Assembly: GCA_023374025.1 (NCBI GenBank)
Contig: SIJG01000003.1
Span: 2,882,416 to 2,946,415 of the forward strand
Length of the DNA: 64,000 bases
Reading direction: 5' to 3'
From: Heterodera schachtii
Taxonomy: Eukaryota; Nematoda; Chromadorea; Rhabditida; Heteroderidae
Shown: positions 22,100 through 42,859 of the stretch, in pieces
Layout: every line of letters starts with the position of its first letter
How positions within the stretch are numbered: position 1 is the first letter of the stretch
Notes under the pieces: generated by a model
What the model was told of the DNA's origin: nothing
The model's database searches: none
What the model saw: only the letters and a program-made list of their open reading frames with translations
Position numbers and translations under genes: made by a program

Positions 22100-24350
22100 G
22101 CGCCGCTCTTCTTGATCTTCTCCCATCCCCGCTTCTCATCTTCAAACTTCTTCTGCTTGCGCTCTCTCAGATCACAACCACTCATCACAACCCTTCCTCT
22201 TCTTCCTGCTGCTTCATCGGGTGATGCCGCTGCTGGTGCTCTGCACATCCATCTCATCCCTGATGCTTCCTCGTCCATCCTCCACCCGCTTCCAGCCCAA
22301 CGGACCCACTGCTGCTCTCCCCTTCGCTCAACCCGAGTCCCAAGAAGAATGGAACACTTCGCGACATCTCCGTCTGCCATTGCTGATCCTTCTCTTCGAA
22401 TCTCTCGCGTGCGCGCCTTTGGCGTTGCTCTTCAAACACAGCCTTCATCTGATCCGGCGTCAACACCAGGCCTTTGATGCTGTTTTCCAAAATTTTCTCC
22501 TGCCCCTCTGGCTTCTGAACGAATCTCCTGCCTCTCTTCAATTCCTCCAATTCCTTTTCAAGACGCACCACCTTCTCTATCTTCTTGATTCCCTTCTTCC
22601 GCAAAACCTGTGGAAGCTTTGTTTTAAAGTTGTGGTTGGATTTACTACCTCATCTGCCGTCATCTTCCTCGTCACTTCCTTCTTTTTTCCCTGTTGCTCC
22701 CCCTCCTGTTGTTGTTGCCCATCCCGCTGCTTCGGTTGCTGCCGCTGCTCCCCTGGACCTTGGTCGATCATTAGCTGCAGGTTTTCATCATGTTCAAGTG
22801 CCATGTCCAAAAATTCGGCAAACTCAAAATTGAGTTGCTCCATCCTTTTGGCTACTTTTTCCGTCTCTTTTGCCCTGTCTGTTGTCGTTGGCCAACTGGC
22901 TTCGATCAATTGCCGTCCACGGCTTATGACCGCACTGTATTTTGTCACTAGGTCCTGGTACTCCTTCTCAGAAGGTGGCCAGGCCGACTCCAACTTCCCG
23001 TAAGATTCGGCCACCGCATCCAGCTGAGTTTTTTTAGATAATTACGCGTACTCAAAAGCAAAAACGCACCCCCTTTTCATAACGGTCCATTAATTTTTTA
23101 ATCCTTTTTCCAAGGCCATCTTTTCCCTTCATTTCCGGCCCCGCTTCATCGCCCCAGTGGGTGTCATCAGGCAGCAGGAAATGTGCCATCTTGTCCCGGA
23201 TTGATGTTCCATTGGCACGAATTTTGTCTCCGGCCACGAACACCAGGTCCACCGTCGTCGCACGCCAGCCACGAAGTAGTCGGCCGGTTCCATGACCCAA
23301 TAATTGTCGCCGCACTCCCTCTTTCCAGCAGCTTTAATCACTGCGGCCATTCTTTTGTCCACAACTCCGTCGGTTTCTTTGAACACCATCTCTGCCATCG
23401 GGGCCCCCTCCTCTCCTTAATTGCTTTTTGATAACTGTCCTTCCCTTTTACTAACAAAAAATACTTCAAATTCCTCCAGCATTTTTTCAACTTCTTCCTG
23501 CGTTTCAAATTCGCCCTTTTGCATGCTTTCATGTAAGCTCTGCACCCATTTAGCTGGCACCTTTCCTTTGATCTATGAGTTAATGCCGATATTCGCAAAT
23601 TATTCCTTGCCAAAACACAACCTCCCATCTGTCCAGGTAATTGAGGCCTGGCTTATGTTCTTTGTCATTGGCGGCACCGTAGTCAACGCGAGCCATTATT
23701 GGCGATCGAATTCCCTGCTCATGTCGGCCAAGACCAATACCGGAAAGCAAGTGCAACAGTTCCAATGGGTTGCATTTACGGTTGGCATCAGTGACGAGCA
23801 GCTCTTCTTCCGACCCGGACTTTTCCAATTCCTTGATTGGTAACATGCACGACATTTTCGGCCTGGATTTGCGGTCCGGACATTAGCCCGGCCAAAATCG
23901 AACAATTATAGTCCGACAAGTACGATCGAGTCACATCTTTGTGGTTTATTCCTAATGGCTTTTTTCGTATATTTACTCTCAATGTCCAAAATTTGGCAAC
24001 GCAAGCCAATATTTGACCCTTAAGGCCCTGGCGAATTTCCGGCCCCCAGCGAGCGTTTTTGGTATTGGGATTGCGGCATAACGCCAAAATGTCCCAATCC
24101 GTAATTTTTCGTTTTGCGTGTCCCCCCCCCCCCCACGGTGGGAATAATGTGGGAAGAAACTGCGGGGGAAAGGGGGGGGTGGGGGTGGAATAAACGGATC
24201 CGCAAAATTGCATACTCCCTTGCCATTTTTGTTTCCATTCAACCAACCAAGAGACGCGGCATGGATTACTGCTCCAAGTTGGGCAAAATGAAGGCGTAGG
24301 TCGGCTCCTTGGTCACTTATCGGCCAACGCGCAGTGCGCCGGAACGCCAA
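22100..24350 (-). pseudogene. Broken multi-part coding region, family not recognised
   Basis: Minus-strand pieces in order: 24350-24192 (LHFAQLGAVIHAASLGWLNG), 24115-23835 (KITDWDILALCRNP, KFWTLRVNIRKKPLG, DYNCSILAGLMSG), about 23845-23580 (ELEKSGSEEELLVTDANRK, LNYLDRWEVVFWQGI), about 23571-23417 (KVPAKWVQSLHESMQKG, EEVEKMLEEFEVFF), 23404-23060 (MVFKETDGVVDKRMAAVIK, DKMAHFLLPDDTHWGDE), 23023-22577 and 22650-22254 (E/K/Q-rich, probably coiled coil). The pieces are interrupted by a G-run segment (24120-24190), an in-frame stop at 23417-23419, and frame changes near 23260, 23840 and 22650. I do not recognise the family. Splicing could explain some but not all breaks, so a decayed gene is most likely. 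Confidence 0.5.
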
Positions 24351-24437
24351 TTCACCGGCGGAGAGGACGAGCCTGGAAGGGGGGGGGGTGAGAAGGAAAA
24401 TGCCAGATTTGGGTGATATCCATACAAGTTTTTGATA

Positions 24438-24886
24438 ATAGTGAAGCTTTGCCCGCCTTTTTTAATTAAATTTTTTTTTGTAAAATGTTCTAAAAACATG
24501 GTTCTAAGTGTTTTCGGGTTGCTGCTCACGAATACAACACCCATTTAGACTAATTTCGAATCCCTGACTCGAATTCGGACAAAAAGTCGAAAACTCAAAA
24601 TTTTCAAATTGTGCTTTTATTTTCGTATTTATACAGTATGACCGTTTTTTATGTTAAAAGGGTTTGTGACTAAATTTAGCTTATTTTAATCAATTCAGGA
24701 ATAAAAGTAAATATTTCGAAGAATTTTTGTTGGAATTCGGGTCCGGGGTCCGAAATTAATCGAAATGGATGTTATATTCATGATCAACGACTCCGAAAAC
24801 CCTAAGAACATGTTTTTAGAGAATTTAAACAAAATTTTTTAATTAAAAAGAGGGGAGGCAACAGCTTCACTATTACCCCGTTATTT
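24438..24886. mobile_element. Foldback inverted-repeat element
   Basis: Outer ends AATAGTGAAGCTTTGCC and its partner GGCAACAGCTTCACTATT are inverted. Further in, AAAAACATGGTTCTAAGTG pairs with CCTAAGAACATGTTTTTAG, and ACTCGAATTCGGACA with GGAATTCGGGTCC. Arms are about 150 bp. Same family as 15795-16160. Confidence 0.7.
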
Positions 24887-24899
24887 GAGAAAATTCATT

Positions 24900-26860
24900 T
24901 TTAAAATTCTATAAATAAAATAACCAAAGGTTTCTTTCTCCAGGAATATGACACTGTCAATTAAAAAAAATTCGTTCTCTTTCAAAAAATTTATGGCCAG
25001 AAAATTTCAAAAAATTGGTTTTCTAAACATTTTTGGGCATTGCTTTTTTGAAATCCAATGAATTTTTTTTGAAATTTTGCAGGTTAATAGAGGATTCTTA
25101 GGGCTAACGAATGATACTAAGCATGTTTAATTTGGATGCTTCTTGAAAAAGTTATGTTGCATTAAAGTTTCGAAAAAATGGTCGTGTCTTTTTTTTATGG
25201 TCGTGTGAACTGCAACAGAGCCGTAAAATCAGTCATTTACTATTAAGAATCTTGAATTTTGGAAGTGGAAAATAACTCACTGGGCTCGCCCGATATTCCA
25301 TTGCAAGACTGTGAAGTTGCTATGTACATTTTTCAGTTGTTCGGCAACAGTAATAAATGAACATTTTCTGTCTGAAAATGATTTTTTAACCAAAAAAAAC
25401 CAATTAAATTTGTACGAAAAAACGATGACAGTGCAAAAAAGGGAATGGATAGCTCAAAAATGGCAAACGGAAAGATAAGAAAGGAAACGAACAAAATGAA
25501 AAGTAAAGAAAAATTTTTACGAAAGTTATAATGAACCGAGGCAGCGATTGGACAACCCAATTTTAGGGAAATTTGGCAATTTTTGAAAAATTAAGATTTT
25601 CTTTAAATAATTAATAAATTTTTCAAACAGCTTGGATTGGAAAATTGTACAAGAATTAAAATGACAATGCCAATTCATGTCGCAAAACCGAGTTGTCTTT
25701 GTGTGCTAATTTTACGGTTTTTTTGTTTTGTTTTTTGGCATCATAAGTTAGAATTCTCTTATTTTCTCTTATTATTACATTACCCAGACTTTGTGCTTTC
25801 GAATGATACCAAAAAGATAGGTTTTGTTCGAACATGAACAAAGTTATTGTATAAAAACCAAGTATTGTCAATTAATAGCACTCATAAAGTGCACTAGAGC
25901 CAAAAAAATCAATTAAATTTGTACAAAAAATGATGAGTGATGACAGTGCAAAAAAGGGAAAGGATAGCTCAAAAAATGAAACAGAAAGATAAGAGAGGAA
26001 ACGTACAAAATGAAAAGTATTGTAATGAAAATTATTGTACGAAAATTATAATTCAAATGAATTGGGCAGCGATGGGCCAAACAATTTGAAGGAAAGTTTT
26101 TTTAGAAATCTTTGAAAATTTACAATTTAAATCAAAGTAAAAATTGGCCGCAAATTTTTTAATGACATTAATTGCTCACAATCAGCAATGGGAAAATGTA
26201 TGAGAATTCAAATGGCAATGCCAATTCATGTCTGAAAATCGAATTGTCTTTTTATGCCAATTTTATAATTTTTTTTTGAATCAAAATTTGGCAATTTTAC
26301 GCGAAATTGTCGGAAAAATCCCATTTTTAATAATTTATAGAATAATATTTTGATAGTATTTTTAGGCACTTAGTTTTATAAATAGGTACCTAAAATAGGC
26401 ATAAAAGTGGTTCTTCCAACAATTAAGAAAAAATCCATCCAGGTTTCATTGTCTTTTTATCGGTCGAAATTTATTTTTCGGAATTTTCTTCGTATTTTTC
26501 GGCATTTTCTTCGCTAAAATTCAAATTTTGCCTCAAAAAGTCATAAAAATCCAAAAAAGTATAAAAAAAAGTCAAAAAAAAAGTCACAAAAATGCATGTT
26601 TGAAGTTTCAAACAAAGTTTAGAACATTTTTAATTCATTTTAAGGCCATTTAGAGTCAGCAAAAAAAAAGTCATTTGACTTAAATTCCCAGCCTTATTTA
26701 TTACACTAAAAAAAGAACAAAAGTCCCCAAGTTTGTACTCCCCCTGGAGAAATGTTAGCATCCCCAGGCTTTTTTGGACCTCATATTTAGCTGCTGTTGT
26801 TTACGAATTTAAAAAGTTTACAACGACTAAATTAAACCCCTCGACCTAGGCCGATCGGCT
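24900..26860. repeat. Gene-free stretch with a ~510-bp imperfect direct duplication
   Basis: 25385-25700 and 25895-26260 share a long order of words: CAATTAAATTTGTAC, GATGACAGTGCAAAAAAGGG, GGATAGCTCAAAAA, ACAAAATGAAAAG, and CAATGCCAATTCATGTC. No coding frame is conserved between the copies, so this is a non-coding duplication. 26340-26420 holds short AATAGGCA-like remnants of a TAGGG element. Confidence 0.65.
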
Positions 26861-26998
26861 GGCAAACCCATTACAATGCGAATGGTGGCGCGAAACAGCG
26901 CCGGCGAGCAGACAATTGAAAAGCGTTGTCAGCATATATATATGCTGAAAATTGATGTTTTTTTTTCCGCTGGGGTTGTAAAAGACGCGAGGAATGGG

Positions 26999-27240
26999 TG
27001 CAGAGGGACCAAATGTCATGCACTATTTCTCCACTGCGCTGTTTTCTTTGGTTTTGGTCGGTTTGGCACAGGGACCAAATGTCATGCACTATTTCTCCGT
27101 TGCGCTGTTTTCTTTGGATTTTGGTCGGTTTGGCAGAGGGACCAAATGTCATGCACTATTTCTCCGTTGCGCTGTTTTCTTTGGATTTTGGTCGGTTGGC
27201 AGAGGGACCAAATGTCATGCACTATTTCTCGCTTTTCTCT
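26999..27240 (+). repeat. 66/67-bp tandem repeat (about 3.5 units)
   Basis: The word GGGACCAAATGTCATGCACT recurs at 27005, 27071, 27138 and 27204, i.e. periods of 66, 67 and 66. Because of the alternating lengths, all three forward frames stay open; this is a repeat effect, not a gene. A related flank sequence (CATCCTCAGTTTCTTAGGCC) appears at 27274 and again at 27560. Confidence 0.9.
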
Positions 27241-28385
27241 TGGTTCGGTCGGTTTATGCGTCCAATGAACGATCATCCTCAGTTTCTTAGGCCACAACTT
27301 TTTTTCGAACTTAGTCAAATCTTACATTCTTGGTATCAAATAAAAGCTTAGAATTTCGGGAATCTATAAATATAAGAAAAGATATAATTAAGACATTAAG
27401 AAAGAATTACAATGAGAATATACGAAATTCAGTTTTTTTTTCTCGAATATTTGGGAAAATAATTTTGTTTACTGTCTCTAGCACAATAATAGTTATACAA
27501 AGCTTCTATAGACTTTAAGCTTTCGGTTCTGGTCGGTTTTATGCGTTCCATGAATGGTCATCCTCAGTTTCTTAGGCCATAATTTTTTTTGGTAATACTG
27601 CCGATGGTTGCCCCCATTTTTTTGGAAAAGTATTTTTTTGTTTTTGTTTTCATATTCATGAAAACATACTTCCAAAGATTTTCAGTGTCGCTTCTCACGA
27701 ATCCAACATCCATTTCGACCTATTTCGAACCCCGGACCCGAATCAATTTTTAATTTTTAAAATATTAATCAAAGAAAATGTGAAATGGAAATGAACAAAT
27801 AAAATTTGTTGGGCGATATTATGATCAATGGTGATGCCATTGTGACTGTTAGCAGAGTGCCAAATGTCAAAAAAGTGATCGGACGATGTAAATTTCGCTG
27901 ATCAGCGGATGCCGAGTTTAGTGAGGGAGAAGAAGCGCGATGCCAAGTGTTCAGCGATGCCATGTCAATGCCTGGTGCCATTCTGTGCCCAGCAACAGCA
28001 ACGAGGTCCTAAATGCCAGAATTGTTTTTTACGGTTGAATGAACGACGATTTATTTGGAGTTTAACTGATCACTCTGATCACCCCTTTTGGGTCGACAAA
28101 AATGCCGGATCCCGTTTGACTTAATAATTATAGGAAAATTTGAGCCAAAAAATTCAATTAATTCCAAAATTCTTAGAAATTAAAACTGATTCTGGGCCGT
28201 TTTTTATTTTTCCAAAGTTGGAGTTTTTTTTTCTAAATTTGCAAGCTAATTGAAAATTTACTGGTCCGCGTGGTTGGTATTTTTTTTATAATTTAGCCAA
28301 AATGAGTTTAAAAGTCAATTTAATACGGGTTTCCGAACAATTAAAAATTAATACGCCAAAGGATTTTCGATCCTGGAAAAAACTC

Positions 28386-36410
<8,025 letters not shown>

Positions 36411-39400
36411 CAGCAGATGATGATTAGCAATAAATTGCCGGCGACCATCAAACAGAAAAATGCTTTGATGTTGCCGCTCTGAAATTTTTTGGATAAATAA
36501 ACAATTACAAATGTTTCAATTATTATTGATCAGCTGCAATTGTCATTGATCACTTTCCAATGGACATAGATCAGCAAATTTATCAGCCATCGTTTTTATC
36601 AGGAAATTCAGAGGTCTGCTGCCCTCTTAGGAAAGTGCGATATTCTCGACTTTCAGCAAAATTTTTCAAGAAAATCTGAAATTTTTTGAACCAAACTGGT
36701 TCATGTTTCAAAAATTCCCACTTTCATGCCAATAAAAAAATATATAAATAATATTTTCTGAGCTCAAGGTCTCAAACTTTTCAACACAAATTCCCATCTT
36801 GAGCAGCTCATGCTATTCTGCTGATCTGTTGATAAATGAATAGTGGAAAAGTGATCAGAGTGCTTTTCCCGTTAGTGATCTAATTTTGTCCAAAATGATC
36901 AACCACTGACTCGTTGGCATGCCGCACTGATCGGTTGGCATTCCTGCAGCAGCTGACGGCACTACTTCATCTGTTGGCATTTGCCTCCTCCGTTGCTTTT
37001 GCTTTATCTGCCGGCTTTTCCTTCGCTTTTTGCGCATTGTTTGCAACGCAAACCTTTTGTTAGGAAAGTATTTTTAATTTCTCAATATATTTTTTATCCT
37101 TACATTTTTCTCGTCCCGAATCCCGACCCGGACTTTTTTTTGCCGCCCCGACTCGGATCCCGAAACTCTTTACAGTTTTATGGTCCTGTATCCCCCCGCT
37201 CCAACCCGAATTTCGACCCGAATTTTTTTCGTCCCTACCCGAATTGTGACCGAATTTGTGCCGTCCCGTGACAACCCTAATTCCCTAGGTTTAAAATTCT
37301 GACAAAAGACATTGCATTATTTTCTCAGTTATGGTAACTGTAAAAAATTATTACTTTTACCGGCTCGGGACACGGCAAAGTTCGGAAATAGAAAAGTGAT
37401 TTTTCCAAAAACATGTTCATAATTATTTCCAATTTTGGTGCCATTAAGGCCTCAATTGCAAAAATGCCACTATAAAATCCACCCAACCGTATTCTTCCTC
37501 CACCTACCGTATTTTCTGTTACAACCGGTCTACTGTAGCGTTAGTCACTGCTTGCCCAAGACTTTGGTGGTTGTGGTGATCGTAATGGCATCACTGCTTC
37601 TTCCGGTGCCAAGAATGGTGCTGTTGTGTTCTGCACTTTTGTGCCCTCGGGAGATGTGTTCGTTCGTTCGTTCGTTTATCCCGCGAATGAAGTCCGTTTT
37701 GCCGGGGGCACAAAAATTGCGGCCAATGGCATTGGCAAATTGATATTACGCCAAAAACAAAAAATAGTGGGGACGGTAGAACACAAAATTAGCTGCGATT
37801 TTTCTCAATGGAGCGCAAATGAATAAATATGAAAATTGTATGGACACAAGTCTCGGTGGAAAATGATTGAAGAAAATAACGGCTAATTTGGTTGCTGGGA
37901 ACGGGCAAAAACAAGACAAAAAATGGTGCCCTCGAGAGGTGTGAAAATGCCATAAAAAACCTGAAACGGGACAAAGTCGGGAGTGTGCGAAGGTTTTCCC
38001 GGGAACTGTGGGTCTTGGCAATTTTGGGAAAAGCCATTTGAGCATCAGTCGGAATTTACTAATTATTGCTAATTTGTCATTGCTTGGGAAGTATACTGTA
38101 TGGGCTGCTACGGTACAATTTGGCTGCCACAGTAATCTCATCTTCAGGGAAAAAGAATGCAAATTAAGGGAATCACAATAACTAATTAAGGTAATTAGCT
38201 CATCATTAGGGAAAACAAATGCTAATTAAGGGACTCACAAAAACTAATTAAGCTAAAATTAGCTCTTCTTCAAGGAAAAAAAAGATAAGAATGAATGGTT
38301 GGTTGGTGAGATGATGCTTCATGTTTATCCTCTTTTAAAAATCCTTAAAAGCTAATGAGCTGACGGCGGCACAAAATGCCAAAAATGGGCTAAAATTGCA
38401 CGACAAATGAGGGAAAAAACGAATCCACACAAAATTTTCTCACGTAGCGTAACAAAAAAAAATATGCGTAATGTGATGATGGCTGAGTGGGTGTTTTGCA
38501 AAAATTTTAAGTTTTCATGGCAAAAATTGAAAAATTTTTGGGAAAATTTTTGAAAAAAATGAAAATATATTAAATTAAAAAAAGCAACTATAATAAAGAA
38601 TTAGTAAGAAAAGAATAATCATTAAAAATAAAATGTAAAATTATAATTCATTTTTTGAAAAAAAAAATTAAAATAATTTTTTCATTGAAAATTAAATTTG
38701 TGCCAATTTTAAATTTGCCATATTTTCTCTGTCAAGAAATCTAATTTAATTTGGATATGAATATTAACTCCAATTCTGAAGCTTTTCATGCTTTAGTGAG
38801 AATATTATTTTCACAGACAAATATAATTTGGTGATAAAATTGACATAATTATTTTTTAAAAATTATTTTAAAATGCAAATGCGGAAGTGAATTTTTCACA
38901 CAAAATCAATGAAGATTTGAAAATTGGGGAAGAAAATTTTCGCTCAAATTTTGCATTTTTTTTTGCGATTTTTTAAATTTCAATTTCAAAACAAACTTTT
39001 TTTTTCGAAGGTGACATTAAAATATTGACTTTAAAAATCTTTTTTAATAAAATAAAATCATCAAATTCAAAATATTGTTGTCGAAAACACAACAAAAAAA
39101 ACCGCAAAAATTGCCAACCCATGGAGAAAATAACGCGTAAAAACATTCTTAAATATCGTCACAAAACCCAGGCCCAAAATCCGGATTTTGTGCTGGAATT
39201 AAATTGGCGATGGATGAGGGCCGATTGAAGTTAATCCCTACCGATAAACAAATCCCAAATTGTGGTGGGCCGTCAATTTTTGAGGTAATTACCCACCGCC
39301 CCCACCCCCGCCAGCGAATTTTGGGATTTGACGTTGGATAATCGGTAAAATAAAAACATTTTGAAACTTTCGGCATGAAAAACAATTTTTTATGCTTTGA

Positions 39401-40430
39401 AAAGGTGATATCAGAGAAGCCGCTTTTGATTTTGGATTTGTGATAAGAAAAAGTGATCAAAGGGCAAAATTTGATCAATGGAAAAATTTGTTCAATGAAA
39501 AATTTAAAAAGAGCTGTGAATTTTATATATTAAAAGCTAAAAAATATCATAAAAATATTTTTAAAACAATGGAAAATAACAACAAAAACGGTGCCATTTT
39601 TGCGTTAAATTTTGAATTTTTAGTCAGTAGAAATTTGATCATATAAAAAAGTGCCGCTGGCAAAATAAAATATGTGCTAAAACTATTTTTAAAAAGTGCC
39701 ATTGGCAAATAGTGTTAAATGAGACAAAATGCCAAAAAATGGTGCCATTAATGCAAAAAATTGTCTTGCTTTATGAACGAATTAAATTTATTAGTTTTTC
39801 TTTTGAAAAATTCGTCATAAGCCAAAAATTCAGACAGAAAATATCGTAGCGATTAATTGAGTTGAATTCAGACAAATTAAATTTCAATGCCCGCGGGGCA
39901 ATTGTGTTGTTGGCCAAGCATTTTGCCGCCTGTCCGTCACGCTTAAGGGCACAAAAATTGAGTGCAGTCAGTGATGCCAACAGACAAACGATGCCGTCCG
40001 TGTTGGCATAAACAGAGACACCATAAATCGGCGCAATAAAATGGAAGCAATTGGCCAAATTGGGTGTTGGAATTTAATAGCGCATTAATTGCGTTAGCCC
40101 CACTTAATGTGATGGGCCAATGAAATGCCAAAAAATGATAAACAATTTAATGTTTAAAGGGGATTTTCCTTACAAAAATTAATTCCAAGCTGCTGGGGGA
40201 GGGGGATTATGTCGGCTGGTTTTGTTTGCCCCATTAATTTAAATGTTAAATCTCGGCACACATTGGGACTGAGTTGGCCCCAATGCGCTCTTTCGTATGA
40301 CTTAATCAGGGAACGGGTTTTATATTTAAATTTTAAAAATTTTAAACTCAGATTTTTTTAAGAAAAATAAAAAAAAAATTAATTTTAAGCGATTCTAAAT
40401 TTGATTTTTTTTAATTTTCGGCGGGGGGGG
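36411..40430. other. Region upstream of the AChE gene; no gene recognised
   Basis: This would hold the promoter and any 5' untranslated exons of the AChE gene, but I cannot locate a clear core promoter. 36500-36900 is rich in TGATCA words. 37070-37270 contains a CCCGACCCGAATTT-like low-complexity repeat. 38500-39050 is extremely AT-rich. Open frames here have no family motifs and no splice support. Confidence 0.4.
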
Positions 40431-40439
40431 GAGACGACT

Positions 40440-41040
40440 GCTCCCAAACCCTGTGGACAGGTGCTGGGACGTTAGTCATGTACGAAATGTTAAAATCTTG
40501 ATATTTTTCGATAGCCCTAAGTGTTTTCTATTAGCCTACAAAATTTCAAAAAAATTAATTAAGTTTTAAAACAGTTATGACTTGAGAAGCTTAGAAAACC
40601 AAGTTTTTTTCAACATTTTTGGCCATAACTTTTTTCAGACTTAACGAATTTTTTTGAAATTTTGTATGCTAATAGAAAACACTTAGGGCTATCGAATCAT
40701 ATCAAGAGATTAAAATTTGGTTGCCTTTGAGCAAAGTCATATCAAAAAATCTTTCCATTTGATGGTTTTTTGACTAACGTCATAGCACCCCTGGACATAG
40801 TAAATGCCTTGAGGCACCGTCGCCGGGAAATTTTTTAAAATTTTTTAAACTTGGCCATAAGTTCTAGAATGGAAGCGAGTAGCATCGGCTGTATTCTGGC
40901 CACTTTTCTAATATAAACAAAAGCTTGAAAATAAATTAAATCTCGGCTCCCAGTGGGACTGAGTTGTCCTCTTTCAAGACTGTTGTGTGACCTAATGCCC
41001 CCGGGGGCATGTCATCGGGAAAATTTTTGAAGTATTATTA
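40440..41040. repeat. Inverted repeat of about 270 bp and flanking related repeats
   Basis: 40508-40560 (TTTCGATAGCCCTAAGTGTT, TATTAGCCTACAAAATTTC) is the inverted match of 40650-40705 (GAAATTTTGTATGCTAATAG, ACACTTAGGGCTATCGAA). Related single arms are seen near 25060-25110 and 14780. The words AAATCTCGGC and GGGACTGAGTTG occur at 40250 and again at 40940 as direct repeats. Confidence 0.6.
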
Positions 41041-41643
41041 ACAAAGCTGGGGCGGGGGGGGGGGGGGAACAATCCTCCCCCGTCCCTCGGGGGCACATGT
41101 GTTTCGTCGTCCGCCGTCCGTTTTCGCAGCTTTTTCACATTAAACCCTCGGGGCGAAAAACGGAATCATTATTCTTCACATTTCGTCTCGTCTCCTCCCG
41201 GCGCCGCGCTTCTCATAAACATATGTTTTTGAGCGGCGGGGACACAGCGCCGGAAGGGACACGGGCGGCGGTGAGTGGAGATAAAGCCGACGCGGACGGC
41301 GCGGGGGGCGGCGGGAGCAATGGGATTTTTTTTGTGTGTGTCGCTTCGTCCCCCGGGGGGGGGGGGGGCAGATAAAAAAGGGTGACGGACGGACGGACGG
41401 ATAAACGCATAAACAAATTTAATGGGGAAAAAGTATAAAATAAATGAAAAATCGTTGACTCGGGCGGGGAGAGACAAAAAAAATGTAAAAAATAAATTTT
41501 TGAAAAAAATGCCATCGCCTCGGGGCAAAACGTGGCACAGATTTTGACCCACCACAGGTGCCCACCGTCCGTTTGGGCCTTAAGCCATGAACCAAATCAG
41601 CAATTTTTTACGCACTTGGACGGCAGCAATTTCAATGGCACCA

Positions 41644-41706
41644 ACCGCCGGTGGCTCAGTGGTAAATGTCAAAATGCGCATGCGCCAGCGGTTCGACTCC
41701 CATCGG
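41644..41706 (+). ncRNA. tRNA-like sequence (SINE head or tRNA pseudogene)
   Basis: An A-box-like GTGGCTCAGTGGTAAATG and a perfect B-box GGTTCGACTCC are spaced as in a tRNA gene, and GCCGGTG can pair with CATCGGC as an acceptor stem. The anticodon and T stems do not form cleanly, so it is not a standard tRNA. It is one of three such sequences within 1.2 kb on the same strand. Confidence 0.4.
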
Positions 41707-41793
41707 CAGAAGGGCATATTAAATATAATTAGTTTCAAAAATTTGCCAATTTTAAATAGTCCTTCAATTATTTGTGTGTTGTTCGCGCCAGCG

Positions 41794-41866
41794 GTGGGTG
41801 GCGCAGTCGGTAGTGGGTTTGTTTTGGTCACACTCACTTATGTGTGTTCGATTCCCCCGCGCTTAA
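41794..41866 (+). ncRNA. tRNA-like sequence (SINE head or tRNA pseudogene)
   Basis: A-box-like GGTGGCGCAGTCGGTAG and B-box-like TGTTCGATTCC. The spacing fits an internal RNA polymerase III promoter. No clean cloverleaf was found by eye. Confidence 0.38.
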
Positions 41867-42264
41867 GAGATTGTCAACCCGTATTCCCATCGTTTAAGTT
41901 TTTTTCCACATTTATTTTTTGATTAAAACATTTAAATATTAATTTCTTTATTTTGTAAAAATGAATAATGAATTTGCATTTCTTAAAATTTAAAAGATAA
42001 TTTCTGTAGGATGATAAATTATATTGAAATTTCAATATAATTTTATCCATTCTATATAAATTTCGAACAATTGCAATTTGCTAACGAATTATTATTATTC
42101 ACTGACGGATTGTCAATTACTGATAAGGATATCACTGACAAAATAATTATGAATTAAAAAGGACATTTTTTTTATAACATTAACTTATCATCGCCAGCTC
42201 CGTCAGGAAATTTTTTTGGACTTTGAAATTAAATTTGCTTATCAAAGGAATTATAAGTAGGAAT

Positions 42265-42585
42265 GGGGTCCGGACAATCCGTCAGTGGACAATCCGTCAG
42301 TGGCCAATCCGTCAGTGGACAATCCGTCAGTGAAGGACAATCCGTCAGTAATGGACAATCCATCAGTGGATAATCCGTCAGTGGACAATTCGTCAGCAAA
42401 TTTTTTTGAGCAATGATCAAAAATTATTTCATATTTTTTTTTAAATAAAACAAATTATTAATTCAGATTTTTAGCGAATTAAATTAATTTTCACGTGATT
42501 TTAAATAAATCTGGGTATTTTAAAAATAAATTTGCTTATGGATTAGTTACTGACGGATTGTCCACTGACGGATTGTCCGGGAGCC
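42265..42585. mobile_element. Inverted terminal tandem-repeat element with CCGTCAGT units
   Basis: Left end: GGGGTCCGGACAATCC, then eight or so GGACAATCCGTCAGT units (42271-42397). Right end: two inverted units ending with the complement of GGCTCCCGGACAATCC. Flanks share AGTAGGAAT (42256-42264 and 42586-42594). The right terminus is identical to the left terminus of the 16576 element. Confidence 0.87.
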
Positions 42586-42769
42586 AGTAGGAATAAACCC
42601 CAACCACAATCGGGAAGGAAATTCCCCGACAAAATTTGCCAGGGATGGCTGGAGAAATTTTAAAAAATGTCGGGGAAAAACACCTCGTCGGGGGGAGTAA
42701 ATTTTCATAAAAACTTTAATTTGTTTTCAGTCGGACCCCCAAAAAATACTTTTTTTTTTTTTTACGGCA

Positions 42770-42842
42770 TCAACCTATGGCGCAGTGGTACGCGCAACAT
42801 TTTCATGTGCGCCGCCCGGCGGTTCGACTCCCATTGGAAGCG
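42770..42842 (+). ncRNA. tRNA-like sequence (SINE head or tRNA pseudogene)
   Basis: A-box ATGGCGCAGTGGTACGCGC and B-box GGTTCGACTCC. CCTATGG pairs with CCATTGG at six of seven positions as an acceptor stem. The middle arm forms only ACAT/ATGT. More likely tRNA-derived than a working tRNA. Confidence 0.42.
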
Positions 42843-42859
42843 AAAAAGCCTACCAATTT

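Noticed and set aside
22221..23003. Longest plus-strand open frame (260 codons)
   Set aside because: It is antisense to the minus-strand coding relic, which reads as an E/K/Q-rich coil with better protein character; the plus frame is serine/leucine-rich by reflection.
26871..27351. Overlapping open frames of 90-130 codons
   Set aside because: Caused by the 66/67-bp tandem repeat, which keeps all three frames open.
36855..38162. Several 60-138 codon frames upstream of the AChE gene
   Set aside because: No family motif, no splice support and biased composition; left as non-coding.
42261..42400. Regular short repeats that look like a CRISPR array
   Set aside because: Units are directly adjacent 15-mers without spacers, they have an inverted partner run and target duplication, and the DNA is eukaryotic.
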